In this document: in pieces, positions 1 through 8,437 of the stretch
Layout of the letters: every line of letters begins with the position of its first letter
Position numbering within the stretch: the stretch's first letter is position 1
Source: Bacillota bacterium
Lineage (GTDB): Bacteria; Bacillota; Clostridia; Christensenellales; CAG-138
Direction: 5' to 3'
DNA length: 41,109 nucleotides
NCBI GenBank assembly: GCA_016282255.1
Contig: JAEEKE010000091.1
Coordinates: forward strand, 1-41,109
Position numbers and translations under genes: made by a program
The notes under the pieces: generated by a model
The model's database searches: none
Told to the model about the DNA's origin: nothing
The model's input: the letters and a program-made list of their open reading frames with translations, nothing else

Positions 1-1
1 C

Positions 2-316
2 TCCGCCTCCCATAAGGAGGAGGTGCGCAGCGCGGCCAAGCGCGCTCTCGACGGCGGGCTGCCCGTGTTCGTGACCGAGTTCGGCATAACGGCGGCGAGC
101 GGCGACCACCCGCGCGATACCGAAAGCGCCGACGAATGGATCGGGCTGCTCGAAAGCGAGGGCGTTTCCTGGTGCATGTGGTCGCTCTCCAAGGCCGCCG
201 AAGCGAGCGCGTTCGTCCGCTCGACCGTGCCGAAATACTCCGGCTTCACGGAGGACGACTATACCGAGACCGGCCTTTGGCTGCTTGAAACGCTGAAAAA
301 ACATACCGGAAAATAG
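2..316 (+). CDS. GH5 family endoglucanase, C-terminal fragment
   Basis: The last 104 codons of a gene that begins upstream of the window, read from position 2. The motif PVFVTEFG carries the glutamate (codon 77-79) that acts as nucleophile in GH5 glycoside hydrolases. The later SWCMWSLSKAAEASA stretch matches the substrate-binding tryptophan region of GH5 subfamily 2 endoglucanases. Such enzymes cut internal beta-1,4 links in cellulose or related glucans. The protein stops soon after the barrel (LLETLKKHTGK), so this end carries no dockerin or carbohydrate-binding module, unlike the secreted enzymes downstream. An IS3 remnant begins within 10 bp of the stop codon. The N-terminus, signal peptide and any N-terminal module cannot be seen. 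Confidence 0.85.
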   Translation, partial: SASHKEEVRSAAKRALDGGLPVFVTEFGITAASGDHPRDTESADEWIGLLESEGVSWCMWSLSKAAEASAFVRSTVPKYSGFTEDDYTETGLWLLETLKKHTGK

Positions 317-324
317 AAATATAA

Positions 325-801
325 ACAGTAAAATACGTGCTTGAGGGCGGGAAGTCGGCAAGCAAAACGGCAGAGGAACTCGGGATAGACAAGAATACGG
401 TGTGCCGATGGGCAAGAGAATACAGAGAAGCTCAACGCGCTTGGGAACGCGATAGCGCTTCGCGGCAGACACAAAGGTCTGATCTTTCACAGCGACAGAG
501 GGAGCCAGTACAGCAGCCGGAAATACAGGGAGATGCTGGCGGAGAACGGGATCGCCGGATCTATGAGCGCTCCGGGATGCCCATACGACAACTCATGTGT
601 TGAAAGCTTTTTCGCGAGTCTGAAGAAGGCGTTGACTTACAAAAAGAATTACGGTACAATAGAAGATGTAAAAGCGGACATATTCAGATACATCGAGCTG
701 TTTTATAATCGAAGGCAGGTCTGCTAAACTGCTAAAGCAGTTTCTGCAGCTTAGGGTATATGAGTCCGGTAGACTGGCGTCTCGCGCACAGCGCGGGATA
801 A
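325..801 (+). mobile_element. Degraded IS3-family (IS150-like) transposase remnant
   Basis: Three stop-free pieces in different frames together resemble an IS3-family element. From 325 there is a helix-turn-helix segment of the OrfA type (GKSASKTAEELGIDKNTVC). From 431, in another frame, comes the end of an OrfB integrase core, with HSDRGSQYSS (second catalytic Asp, codon 494-496) and DNSCVESFF (catalytic Glu). This piece runs into a stop at 725-727. From 751, in a third frame, LGYMSPVDWR is the usual IS3 OrfB C-terminus, ending at 801. The rest of OrfA and the N-terminal half of OrfB, including the first catalytic Asp, are missing, so the element cannot encode an active transposase. I see no terminal inverted repeats or target duplication. 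It lies directly against the GH5 gene end. Confidence 0.85.
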
Positions 802-815
802 GGACGCGGCGCGAC

Positions 816-866
816 GAAGCAGGCCTTTCTCCGTTCCGCTCCGCTCCACTCCGAAAGGCCTGCTTC
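816..866. repeat. 14-bp perfect inverted repeat
   Basis: Arms 816-829 and 853-866 (GAAGCAGGCCTTTC and its complement) are perfectly complementary around a 23-base pyrimidine-rich loop. No T-run follows on either strand, so it is not a standard terminator. It lies just past the IS3 remnant and may be part of the element's end or a separate palindromic repeat. Confidence 0.7.
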
Positions 867-932
867 CGCCCAAGAAGACGAACGTGAACTCTCTTCCGCG
901 GAGAAGTAAAAGCGATTTGTTCACGAAAAGAA

Positions 933-957
933 GTAATGCATACGGTTGCTGCATTAC
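933..957. repeat. 8-bp inverted repeat upstream of the lipoprotein gene
   Basis: GTAATGCA (933-940) and TGCATTAC (950-957) are perfect complements around a 9-base loop, 62 bp before the 1019 start codon. It could be an operator or a small hairpin. No convincing promoter is visible around it. Confidence 0.5.
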
Positions 958-1018
958 CCACTTATAAAAAAGCAACCAATCCACAGAACCTGAAATGTGG
1001 CCCTAATAGGAGGATAAA

Positions 1019-1513
1019 ATGATGAAAAAAGGCCTATTTGTGTTTGCGCTTATAATTATCACTGCTATTGTATTTGGGGCTTGTGATGCAAAGGGCAGAT
1101 TGAACAGCAACGAGACCGATCAGCTATACAATGAGATAAAGGCTGTTTTCGAAACCGGACAGATCTGGAAATATCAGATTTTGCCGCCTGCAAAAGTAAA
1201 TGCTTCCGGTGAAAAGGTCGGCGAAGTTAATGAAGCTGACGTTGATTTCATCAGGTCACTGTCAGAACCTGTTTTTGATGAATCAAATCAATCGGACAGG
1301 TATGGATTGTGGACTGAAAGCAAAACAGCTTGCAGAACCTGCGTTATCATTTGCTCGATTCCATCATTTTATGACGGAAAGAGTTGTGTTGTCGAAGAGT
1401 ATTCTGTCACAACAACCAGGAACGGTTCGTATACGGTAACAATTAATTTTCGCTTTACCGAGGCTTCTGATAGTGATAATCAGCACGTTTTGCTCAGGTT
1501 CGAACCTCGATAA
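1019..1513 (+). CDS. Putative lipoprotein, unknown function
   Basis: 164 residues, preceded by a strong AGGAGG site 5-6 bp before the start. The N-terminus is a lipoprotein signal: two Lys, a hydrophobic run, then the lipobox FGAC with Cys at residue 21, so the mature protein is probably tethered to the outer face of the membrane. The rest (residues 22-164) is a soluble domain with a Cys-containing middle (TACRTCVIICS) and a beta-rich end (SYTVTINFRF). I do not recognise the family. Base composition is clearly more AT-rich than the surrounding genes, as is the flanking DNA. Decayed coding sequence follows immediately, so this may be the intact-looking front part of a longer gene cut short by a frameshift. 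Confidence 0.7.
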   Translation: MMKKGLFVFALIIITAIVFGACDAKGRLNSNETDQLYNEIKAVFETGQIWKYQILPPAKVNASGEKVGEVNEADVDFIRSLSEPVFDESNQSDRYGLWTESKTACRTCVIICSIPSFYDGKSCVVEEYSVTTTRNGSYTVTINFRFTEASDSDNQHVLLRFEPR

Positions 1514-1994
1514 TTCTGTTAAAGTGTATCACAAGGACAGTTTTCCTGACACCATTCAAACTTCACGCATTATGAAAACGAAAGGGGTCTAACGGCGTAT
1601 ACTGTGGCGGGGAATGATCATACAAGCGCATGCTTGCATCTCAAACTCCGCTTTGGCCTAATATCATCTGGCGAAAAGGGCAAGTAATTGGAGAAAATAA
1701 CCCTTTCGGCTAAATCTTTACAATGCTTTCGGCAGGCTCGATTATGTTCTATACGGCAATGATTATCAGACAGAGTATGAATTTGACAATCCTGGCCATG
1801 TATATCAGATAAGCCATGGCCTTGCGCATCCATTGAGTCTTGACGACGGTGTGAAGCTTGTATATGAGTTCATCTATAACGGCGAAGGCGATCTCAGCGC
1901 TGATAATTATATGCCGCTCTTCATTACCAAGGGCGCTGCCGAGGGCGACTTGCTTTGCGAATATATATTCAACATGAACTTGGTCGAACACTAA
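1514..1994 (+). pseudogene. Decayed coding region, fragments in shifting frames
   Basis: No full gene is present, but protein-like stretches follow one another in different frames. About 1509-1593 reads NSVKVYHKDSFPDTIQTS and ends in a stop. About 1589-1687 reads LTAYTVAGNDHTSACLHLKL and ends in a stop. Positions 1701-1994 are open for 97 codons (for example YVLYGNDYQTEYEFDNPGHV) without a usable start codon and end at a TAA. The last piece looks like a genuine C-terminus. The simplest reading is one ancestral gene broken by frameshifts, possibly continuous with the 164-residue lipoprotein just upstream. Family not recognised. Confidence 0.5.
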
Positions 1995-2033
1995 TAGAAT
2001 TCAAGTCCTTGTCATATCAGATTGCTTAGACTC

Positions 2034-2061
2034 AAAAAACGGAGCCGCCGGCTCCGTTTTT
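2034..2061. terminator. Bidirectional intrinsic terminator
   Basis: Stem ACGGAGCC (2039-2046) pairs with GGCTCCGT (2050-2057) around a 3-base loop. A-run on the left and T-run on the right make it work on both strands. It sits 18 bp past the stop of the minus-strand lipase-like gene and also closes the decayed plus-strand region. Confidence 0.85.
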
Positions 2062-2078
2062 ACGTGCTTCTTCTGCCA

Positions 2079-4328
2079 TCATTTACCGTTCAGCAGCGCC
2101 AGCCTCATTATCGCGAGGGCGTCCACGGTGGTGACGAAGCCGTCGCCGTTGACGTCGGCATTCGCGAAGCCCCGCCCTTCGAGCGTGATGATGTTCATCG
2201 CATGGCGCATCGCGAGCAGCGCGTCGGTGACGTTCACAGCGCCGCTGACGTCCGCGTCGCCGAGCAGCCCGGTAAGCTGCGGGATGACCTCGTCGATGGT
2301 CTGAACGGCGAACGCTTCGTTTTCGAACACGGCGGTGAAGCGGCCGAGGCCCGGCGCTTCGTACGTGGGCTCGGTCACCACGGCATATGAAGCGTTCACG
2401 GTCTCCGTTTCCGTGTGCCCCGCGTCGCGCAGGCAGGCGCGGCTCGCCGTGCACTCAGTGTGATCCCCGCTCCAAACGTAGACGGGCTCGCCCCAGTCGT
2501 GGCCGAGGGGCGGGATCACGACGTTCTTCTGATAGTCGTCGTAGAAGTCCTCGCCGCATTCGCTGCAGAGGCAATAGCGATAACCGAGGCCGGGCTCGGT
2601 GCAGGTGGGCTCGCAGCCCTCGTAGGGCACGTAGGTATAGGTATGGAAGTGGGCCGGGCGGCCGCCGTCGGCATTTTCTAAGGTGTACGGGGCAAGGGTG
2701 GTAAAGCGCGCGCCGGGATCGCCCTCCTCGGTGATCTTCGCCTGAACGACCGCGTAGGTATCCATGAAATGGGGCTCGGTCAGCTTCGAGGCATAGCCCA
2801 TCAGGCTTTGCTTATCGAAATCGAACTTGTCCGCGAGCTTGTGGCTGGTCAAATAATCCCAGCCTCCGCCCAGCGTCTCGCCCTTCGCGACCCTTGCGAG
2901 CAGCTCCACCAGCACCTGCATGCAGTAGGCGGGCGTCTCGCAGATGCCGCCCTCCCAGCGGCTGTATTTCTTCATGCGGACCGGGTAGCCGTTCCAGTCG
3001 CTCTCGCTCGGGCCGAACCAGTTGGTCCAGCTCTGCCCGGAAACGAAGGTCGTGGACTGATGATCGCCGTTGGTCTCGCCGGCGTGGCCGTGCCCGCAGT
3101 GATAGACGTAGACCTCGCGCCAGCCGAGGATCTTGCCCGGGTTATCGCGGTCGGCGTTCTCGCCCGTGATGCAGATGAACTTACTGAGCAGCGTGCTCAT
3201 GTCGCCCGAGGAAAGATAGTTGCCGTCGTAGGTCACGCCGGTGGCGGTCCTGATCTCGGTCTTCCACTCTGAGGCGTCGACCATCGCGGTCTTGCCGTAG
3301 CGCGTGAAGCCCCATTCGGTCATCGGCAGCATGGGCACGAAATCGTTGGTGTTGACGAGGTTGAAGATGCAGTCGTATCTCTCGGCCGAGGCCTCGGTAT
3401 TGGCCGTGTTGTTCGGGGCGGCATAGGTGTAGGCATAGACCTCGCCGCCTTCGTCGATGATATAGGAAGCCATCAGGTTCGCCACGGCCGTGCCGCGGGA
3501 ATGCCCGGTGAGCCAGTTGGTGAGCGAGGCTTCGGGGTGGGAATCGAGCTCCGGCTGAACGAATTCGGGGAAATAGGTGTTTTTAAGGTAGCTGAGCAGC
3601 CTCGTCGCGCAGACGTCGAAGCCGCGGTGGTTGGTCTTCCTCGTCCAGTCATCGTTCGGCTGCCGCGGGGTCTTGTCCTCGGCGCAGTCATAGTCGTCAA
3701 AGAAGCGCGCAAGGTCGCCCATGTTGAAATTGGAGCTCCACTCCTCCGAGGATTTCGGCTCCGTGCCGCGCACCCACAGCGCCACGATCTCCTTCGTTTC
3801 GCCGGCGTAGGTATACAGGCGGTGGCCGACCGTGAGCTCGCAGATATCGTCGCCGCCGTAATGGTCGAGGGTGTAGTTCGCGATATCCTTAAAGCCGAAT
3901 ACCGGCAGCAGCTCCGGCCCCTGCGCCTGCCGCACGGTGCCGCCCTCCCAAGTCTCTATGGTATCGAACAGGATGAAGGTGGGAGCGGACTCGTTCGATT
4001 CGGTATTGTAGTAGGCGAGCGCGGAGCCGATCACCGAAAAGCTCGCGAGATCGGGCTGATAGACCGCATTGTCCTCAAAGAAATCGCGGAAATCCACCGT
4101 AAAGGAAACGGCCGTGTTCTGATCCTCGTGGCAGGAGCGCATCTGGGCGGGAAAGACGTTCGAATACGGCTCGGCGTCATACTCGTCCGGGATGCCGTCA
4201 TAGTCCGAATCGGCGCCCGTGCCAAGCATAAGGGCCGCCTTCCCGGCGCTGACGGCGAAGGCCGCCGCGGCCGCGAACACGAATGCGAAAACGAGCAGGA
4301 GGGAAACGGATCTTCTTGAAAGATTCAT
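2079..4328 (-). CDS. Secreted lipase-like alpha/beta hydrolase with C-terminal dockerin
   Basis: 749 residues when started at the ATG at 4326-4328, which has an AGAGGTG site and opens with a signal peptide (residues 1-28). An upstream in-frame ATG at 4403 would add 25 non-signal residues and is rejected. Residues 40-52 (DSDYDGIPDEYD) form an Asp-rich calcium-binding loop like thrombospondin type 3. The central domain contains LTGHSRGTA, the nucleophile elbow of class 3 lipase-like hydrolases (Ser277), and NTNDFVPMLP, which probably carries the acid. The region around 570-680 holds paired-Cys repeats (CLCSECGEDF) of a type common in clostridial surface proteins. Residues 690-749 are a type I dockerin with two EF-hand-like calcium loops (GDADVSGAVNVTDA and ADVNGDGFVTTVDA). 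The substrate is unknown; lipid or other ester is inferred from the fold. Confidence 0.85.
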   Translation of the reverse strand: MNLSRRSVSLLLVFAFVFAAAAAFAVSAGKAALMLGTGADSDYDGIPDEYDAEPYSNVFPAQMRSCHEDQNTAVSFTVDFRDFFEDNAVYQPDLASFSVIGSALAYYNTESNESAPTFILFDTIETWEGGTVRQAQGPELLPVFGFKDIANYTLDHYGGDDICELTVGHRLYTYAGETKEIVALWVRGTEPKSSEEWSSNFNMGDLARFFDDYDCAEDKTPRQPNDDWTRKTNHRGFDVCATRLLSYLKNTYFPEFVQPELDSHPEASLTNWLTGHSRGTAVANLMASYIIDEGGEVYAYTYAAPNNTANTEASAERYDCIFNLVNTNDFVPMLPMTEWGFTRYGKTAMVDASEWKTEIRTATGVTYDGNYLSSGDMSTLLSKFICITGENADRDNPGKILGWREVYVYHCGHGHAGETNGDHQSTTFVSGQSWTNWFGPSESDWNGYPVRMKKYSRWEGGICETPAYCMQVLVELLARVAKGETLGGGWDYLTSHKLADKFDFDKQSLMGYASKLTEPHFMDTYAVVQAKITEEGDPGARFTTLAPYTLENADGGRPAHFHTYTYVPYEGCEPTCTEPGLGYRYCLCSECGEDFYDDYQKNVVIPPLGHDWGEPVYVWSGDHTECTASRACLRDAGHTETETVNASYAVVTEPTYEAPGLGRFTAVFENEAFAVQTIDEVIPQLTGLLGDADVSGAVNVTDALLAMRHAMNIITLEGRGFANADVNGDGFVTTVDALAIMRLALLNGK

Positions 4329-4414
4329 TCGGGGCACCTCTTTTGCGGTATTCTGAGTTGAAAGGGAAGCTTTGAAGCGCCTCACGGGCGCGCCCGCGGG
4401 CATTTATCGCTGTG

Positions 4415-4444
4415 ATTATACCCTTTTTCCGCGCCCCGAGTCAA
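4415..4444 (-). promoter_or_regulatory. Sigma-A-type promoter for the lipase-like gene
   Basis: On the minus strand TTGACT (4439-4444), an 18-bp spacer, then TATAAT (4415-4420), about 85 bp upstream of the start at 4328. Confidence 0.65.
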
Positions 4445-4536
4445 GCCGGGCGGGGCTTTTTCCCCTTACGGAGCGCCGATCCCCGACGCCATGCTTGTTT
4501 TATCGGACGTAATATGATAAAATCCGTATGATAAAA

Positions 4537-4551
4537 CGTGTTTTAAACACG
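4537..4551. promoter_or_regulatory. Palindrome in the leader of the protease gene
   Basis: CGTGTTT-T-AAACACG is a perfect 7-bp palindrome 18 bp before the protease start codon, just ahead of its ribosome site. A weak promoter-like pair (TTGTTT at 4496, TAAAAT at 4519) lies upstream. It could be an operator or a small hairpin. Inferred only. Confidence 0.4.
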
Positions 4552-4568
4552 GCATCAAGGAGGAAACT

Positions 4569-7496
4569 ATGAAAAAAGCGATCATGTCCGCAGCGGCGCT
4601 GCTGCTCGCGGGCGCAATGCTCCTCGCGTCCCTCGGTTTCGCCTTCCCCGCCGCCGACGGCGGCGAGGCCCCGACAGAGCGCGAGACGGCCGCGCGCGCA
4701 GGAAACGAAGAGGTCAATATCATCGTCAAGCTCAAAGCCGAGCCGGTGCTCGCGCGCTTTGAAGCCGGCACCGACGAAGCGAGGGCGCAAAGCGAAGCGC
4801 TCTTTGCCGCGCAGGACGCCGTCATCGCGAGGATCAACCGAAAGCTTTCCGGCAAGGCGATCGAGCCTCTTTACCGCTACACGCTGGTGTTCAACGGCTT
4901 TGCGTTCCGGGGCGAATACGGCCTTATCGACGCTGTCCGCAGGCTGCCCGGCGTTGCCGACTGCTATGAGAGCCCCGTATTCACCCTGCCCGAAAAGGCC
5001 GAGGGCGAGGGGACCAGGCTCGGCACCTCGGTGGGCTATATCAACGCCGACGACATGTGGGCGCTCGGCTACACCGGCCGCGGCACGACGATCGCGGTCA
5101 TCGATACGGGCATCCTCGCAACGCATCCGGATTTCGCGATCGCGCCGCCCGACCCGCATTTTGACGAGGCCGCGCTCGACGCGGTGCTGGCGGAAAACGA
5201 GCTCTGCGCGGAGCAGCGCTTTTCGGGCGAGCTGACCGGCGGCGACCTCTATTACAGCGGCAAGCTGCCCTACACCTTCAACTATTTTGCCGGCAATACC
5301 GACGTCTCCCACGCCTATGCCGACAACGACCACGGCACGCACGTCAGCTCCATCGCCGCGGGCAACAGCGCAAGCTCCAGGGGCGTCGCCTACGACGCGC
5401 AGCTGCTGGTTATGCAGATCTTCAACGGCAACAACGCCGACTGGCTCGACGTCGTGGCGGCGCTCGAGGACAGCGCGTACCTCGGCGCGGACGCGGTCAA
5501 CATGAGCCTGGGCGCGGACTGCGGCTTTACGAACGACGAGGACCTTCTCGGCGTGTTCGAGCTGCTCTCCTCCAGCGGCGTCAACGTCGCGGCGGCGTCC
5601 GGCAACGCGGGCACCGCGGGCGGCGGCAACATCTTCAACGGCACCACGCCGACCTTCAACTACGACAACGGCGTCACCTCCACCCCGGGCTGCATGGCGG
5701 GCGCGCTGTCGGTCGCGGCGAGCCTCAACAGCGCCGACCGCAGCCCCGCGAGCTATTCGAGCTGGGGCCCGACCTCGGACCTTAAGATCAAGCCCGAGAT
5801 CATGGCGCCGGGCGACAATATCACCGCCGCCGTCGACCCCGACTATTCGGGCGGCTACTACGGCATGAAGAGCGGCACCAGCATGGCGACGCCGCATATC
5901 GCCGGCAGCATGGCGCTGCTGAAGCAGTTCGTGAACGAAAACTTCATCGGCCTCACCGAGACCGAGAAGGCGGATATGATAAACACCCTGCTCATGTGCA
6001 CGGCCGTGCCCTCTGCAAGCAACGGCATTTATTACAGCCCCCGCCAGCAGGGCGCCGGGCAGGCGGACCTGGCCGCGGCCGCGGCGACGGGCGCCTATAT
6101 CGAGGTGCCCGGGCAGACGCTCCCGAAGGTCGAGCTCGGGGACGACGACGAAATGAGCGGCGTGTTCTCCTTCAGCTTCGACGCGGTCAATTTCTCCGAC
6201 CGCGCGCTCACCTACAGCGTGGATACCCGCGTCCTGACCGAGGAGATCAATTTCTGGCTGATCGGCCTGCAGCTCGTCAACATCATGAACCATTCCGAGC
6301 AGGATATCACCGCCAGCTGCTCTGTGACGGCGCCCTCCTCCGTGACCGTGCCCGCGGGCGGCCGGACGACCGTTAACATTACGGTCGATATCGGCGGCTA
6401 TGCAGATACCCTCCTCTCTACCTGCCCGCTCGGCATGTATATCGAGGGCTACGTGCTGCTGCACGGCGAGACCGACCTGACGCTGCCCTACCTCGCTTTC
6501 TACGGCGACTGGGAATACAGCGCCGTGTTCGACCGCAAGAATTACTACGACCAGTACCTCGGCACGCCCCAGACCTACCCCAACGAATGGGGCACCAACC
6601 GTGCAACGGCCTACGCGGGCGGCGATACCGTGCTTCTCGGCATGAACCCCTTCGCCTCCACCGAAAACTTCCTGCTCGACCGCTCCTCCCTGAGCCCGAA
6701 CGGGGACGGCGTGATGGACGCGATCGGCTTCGTGCATACCTATATGCTGAGGAATGCCGAGCTCTTCCGCTATGAGGTCGTGGACGCGGACACGGGCGAG
6801 CAGTATTTCGTGCAGGATCTGCACCTGGTGCCCAAGGCCGTGCAGAACACCTTCGCCTCGTTCTATCAGCCCGTCGGCGCCGAGGAATGGAGCGCGATGG
6901 AGCATTGGGGCGGCGAAGAGCTGCCCGGCGGCACCCACTGCATCCTGCGCATGACGGCCTGGCTGCAGGGCGTTGACCCCTTCGATCCCTATGAGAACGA
7001 GAACGCGGTGTGGGAGGTGCCGGTCACGATAGATAAGGAAGCGCCTTCTATCGTCTCCGCCCAGCTTGAAAACGGCACGCTCTCGCTTTCCGTCCTCGAC
7101 GACCACTATACCGCCTATATCGGCGTGTATTCGAACGCCGCCTGCACCTCGCTCATTGCCGAGCGCGCCGTCGAGGAGCCCGGGCGCGGCATGACCACCG
7201 AAGCGGAGTTCTCCGTCGGCAGCCGCGACAGGGTCTGGGTAAGGGCGTTCGACTACGCCGGCAACGCCGTCACGCTGGAGGTCGCGGCCTCCGAGCCCGG
7301 CTTCCTGCCCGGCGACTGCGATCTTAACGGCGTCGTTACCGTGACCGACGCGGTGCTCGCCTTGCGCCACGCGATGGGCCTGACCGTGCTCGAGGGCGCG
7401 GCCTTTCTCGCCGGGGATATGGACGGGGACGGCGCGATCAGCATCTCCGATGCGGTGATCATACTGCGCATGGCGATGGGGCTGATAACCAAATAA
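4569..7496 (+). CDS. Secreted subtilisin-like (S8) protease with C-terminal dockerin
   Basis: 975 residues, with AGGAGG before the ATG and a signal peptide (about 1-27). Residues 47-145 resemble an I9-type propeptide. The S8 catalytic triad is complete: Asp179 in AVIDTG, His255 in NDHGTHVSS and Ser438 in SGTSMATPH, with the oxyanion Asn346 in ASGNAG. A long insert separates the Asp and His motifs. Residues from about 510 to 900 form beta-sandwich regions like those of cell-envelope proteases (lactocepin type). Residues 915-975 are a type I dockerin (GDCDLNGVVTVTDA and GDMDGDGAISISDA). There is no wall-anchor signal, so attachment would be through a cohesin. It is transcribed divergently from the lipase-like gene and closed by a terminator. 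Confidence 0.93.
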   Translation: MKKAIMSAAALLLAGAMLLASLGFAFPAADGGEAPTERETAARAGNEEVNIIVKLKAEPVLARFEAGTDEARAQSEALFAAQDAVIARINRKLSGKAIEPLYRYTLVFNGFAFRGEYGLIDAVRRLPGVADCYESPVFTLPEKAEGEGTRLGTSVGYINADDMWALGYTGRGTTIAVIDTGILATHPDFAIAPPDPHFDEAALDAVLAENELCAEQRFSGELTGGDLYYSGKLPYTFNYFAGNTDVSHAYADNDHGTHVSSIAAGNSASSRGVAYDAQLLVMQIFNGNNADWLDVVAALEDSAYLGADAVNMSLGADCGFTNDEDLLGVFELLSSSGVNVAAASGNAGTAGGGNIFNGTTPTFNYDNGVTSTPGCMAGALSVAASLNSADRSPASYSSWGPTSDLKIKPEIMAPGDNITAAVDPDYSGGYYGMKSGTSMATPHIAGSMALLKQFVNENFIGLTETEKADMINTLLMCTAVPSASNGIYYSPRQQGAGQADLAAAAATGAYIEVPGQTLPKVELGDDDEMSGVFSFSFDAVNFSDRALTYSVDTRVLTEEINFWLIGLQLVNIMNHSEQDITASCSVTAPSSVTVPAGGRTTVNITVDIGGYADTLLSTCPLGMYIEGYVLLHGETDLTLPYLAFYGDWEYSAVFDRKNYYDQYLGTPQTYPNEWGTNRATAYAGGDTVLLGMNPFASTENFLLDRSSLSPNGDGVMDAIGFVHTYMLRNAELFRYEVVDADTGEQYFVQDLHLVPKAVQNTFASFYQPVGAEEWSAMEHWGGEELPGGTHCILRMTAWLQGVDPFDPYENENAVWEVPVTIDKEAPSIVSAQLENGTLSLSVLDDHYTAYIGVYSNAACTSLIAERAVEEPGRGMTTEAEFSVGSRDRVWVRAFDYAGNAVTLEVAASEPGFLPGDCDLNGVVTVTDAVLALRHAMGLTVLEGAAFLAGDMDGDGAISISDAVIILRMAMGLITK

Positions 7497-7503
7497 ACCC
7501 GAA

Positions 7504-7536
7504 AGGGGAACGGAGCAAGGCTTCGTTCCCCTCTTT
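7504..7536 (+). terminator. Intrinsic terminator after the protease gene
   Basis: Stem AGGGGAACG (7504-7512) with CGTTCCCCT (7524-7532), extended inward by GAGC/GCTT, followed by CTTTAT. Confidence 0.8.
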
Positions 7537-7595
7537 ATCCGCTTAAAGATCCGTGTTATAGTAGCGATAACGACCTCCAAACGAAAGGAGAAACC

Positions 7596-8249
7596 ATGTT
7601 GAAACGCTCCCTCTCGCTGCTTGTCGCGATGCTGCTCCTGCTCGCGCCCCTCTCCGCCCTCGCGCGCGGCGCCTCCGCCCCGTCCGATGAGGACGAGCCC
7701 GTCATGATCCATACCATCGAGCTTTTCGGCTTCACTCCCCCGGTCTGGGGCGCGCACCCGGATTACGAGCTGACCGTGCCCGAGGGGCAGGGCTACTACC
7801 TGGATTTTTCGACCTGGTGGTTCTACGTGCCCGAGACCGGCGACGTGGGCCGCATCTGGGAGGACGGCGTCTTCAACGACCCCTCTGCACTGTATTATCA
7901 GGATCTCGAGATCCGCGTTTATGAGGGTTACGACATCGCCGACGACGTTTCTGTGCTCATAGACGGCAGCGCCGAATACGTCGACAGCCATTGCTGGAGC
8001 TTCAACGCCCCGCTCTATCACGTCTATACGGTCGAATTCGGCGTCTTCGCGCCCGATTTCGTGCCCGGCGACTGCGACGGGGACCAAAGCGTGACCGCGA
8101 CCGACGCGGTGCTCGCCCTGCGCCACGCGATGGGCCTGACCGTGCTCGAGGGCGCGGCCTTCCTCGCCGGCGATATGGACGCAAACGGTGCGGTCAGCAT
8201 CTCCGACGCGGTGATCATACTGCGCATGGCGATGGGGCTGACCGAGTGA
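7596..8249 (+). CDS. Small secreted dockerin protein, unknown N-terminal domain
   Basis: 217 residues with AAAGGAG 6 bp before the ATG and a clear signal peptide (MLKRSLSLLVAMLLLLAPLS, cut near residue 25). Residues 35-150 form one beta-rich domain (ELFGFTPPVWGAHPDYELTV, then WWFYVPE, then VSVLIDGSAEY). It resembles the Ig-like repeat of clostridial surface proteins with a PVAGA-type turn and a final V-x-I-N/D-G strand. No catalytic signature is visible. Residues 158-217 are a type I dockerin almost identical in protein and DNA to that of the upstream protease, differing mainly in the first loop (GDCDGDQSVTATDA). It may be a structural or substrate-binding subunit. It has its own terminators on both sides. 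Confidence 0.85.
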   Translation: MLKRSLSLLVAMLLLLAPLSALARGASAPSDEDEPVMIHTIELFGFTPPVWGAHPDYELTVPEGQGYYLDFSTWWFYVPETGDVGRIWEDGVFNDPSALYYQDLEIRVYEGYDIADDVSVLIDGSAEYVDSHCWSFNAPLYHVYTVEFGVFAPDFVPGDCDGDQSVTATDAVLALRHAMGLTVLEGAAFLAGDMDANGAVSISDAVIILRMAMGLTE

Positions 8250-8272
8250 CGCCCGACCGTTTTTGAAACTAT

Positions 8273-8294
8273 CGGTCCTTCGGGACCGTTTTTT
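8273..8294 (+). terminator. Intrinsic terminator, UUCG loop
   Basis: CGGTCC (8273-8278), TTCG loop, GGACCG (8283-8288), then six T. Confidence 0.9.
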
Positions 8295-8339
8295 CTTCCC
8301 GCGAGACTTTGCGGGCAGGCAGGCGCTAACAAGGCATGC

Positions 8340-8368
8340 TTGACAGCGGCACCGATCCATAATAAAAT
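8340..8368 (+). promoter_or_regulatory. Sigma-A promoter for the first paralogous lipoprotein
   Basis: Perfect TTGACA (8340-8345), 17-bp spacer, TAAAAT (8363-8368). The start codon is at 8438, giving a leader of roughly 60 bases. Confidence 0.75.
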
Positions 8369-8437
8369 ATAATATAAGAACTTGCCAACTTGGTATTACG
8401 ACCGAGAATCAATGGCAGGCGGAAAGGAGGTCCTATC

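Noticed and set aside
1498-1512. GGTTCGAACCTC, resembling a tRNA T-arm
   Set aside because: No acceptor stem, anticodon arm or D-arm fits around it; it codes the end of the 164-residue lipoprotein.
4500-8360. A very long open frame on the minus strand opposite the protease gene
   Set aside because: It is a by-product of GC-rich codon use in the true plus-strand genes, lacks a ribosome site and signal features, and crosses two real genes and their terminators.
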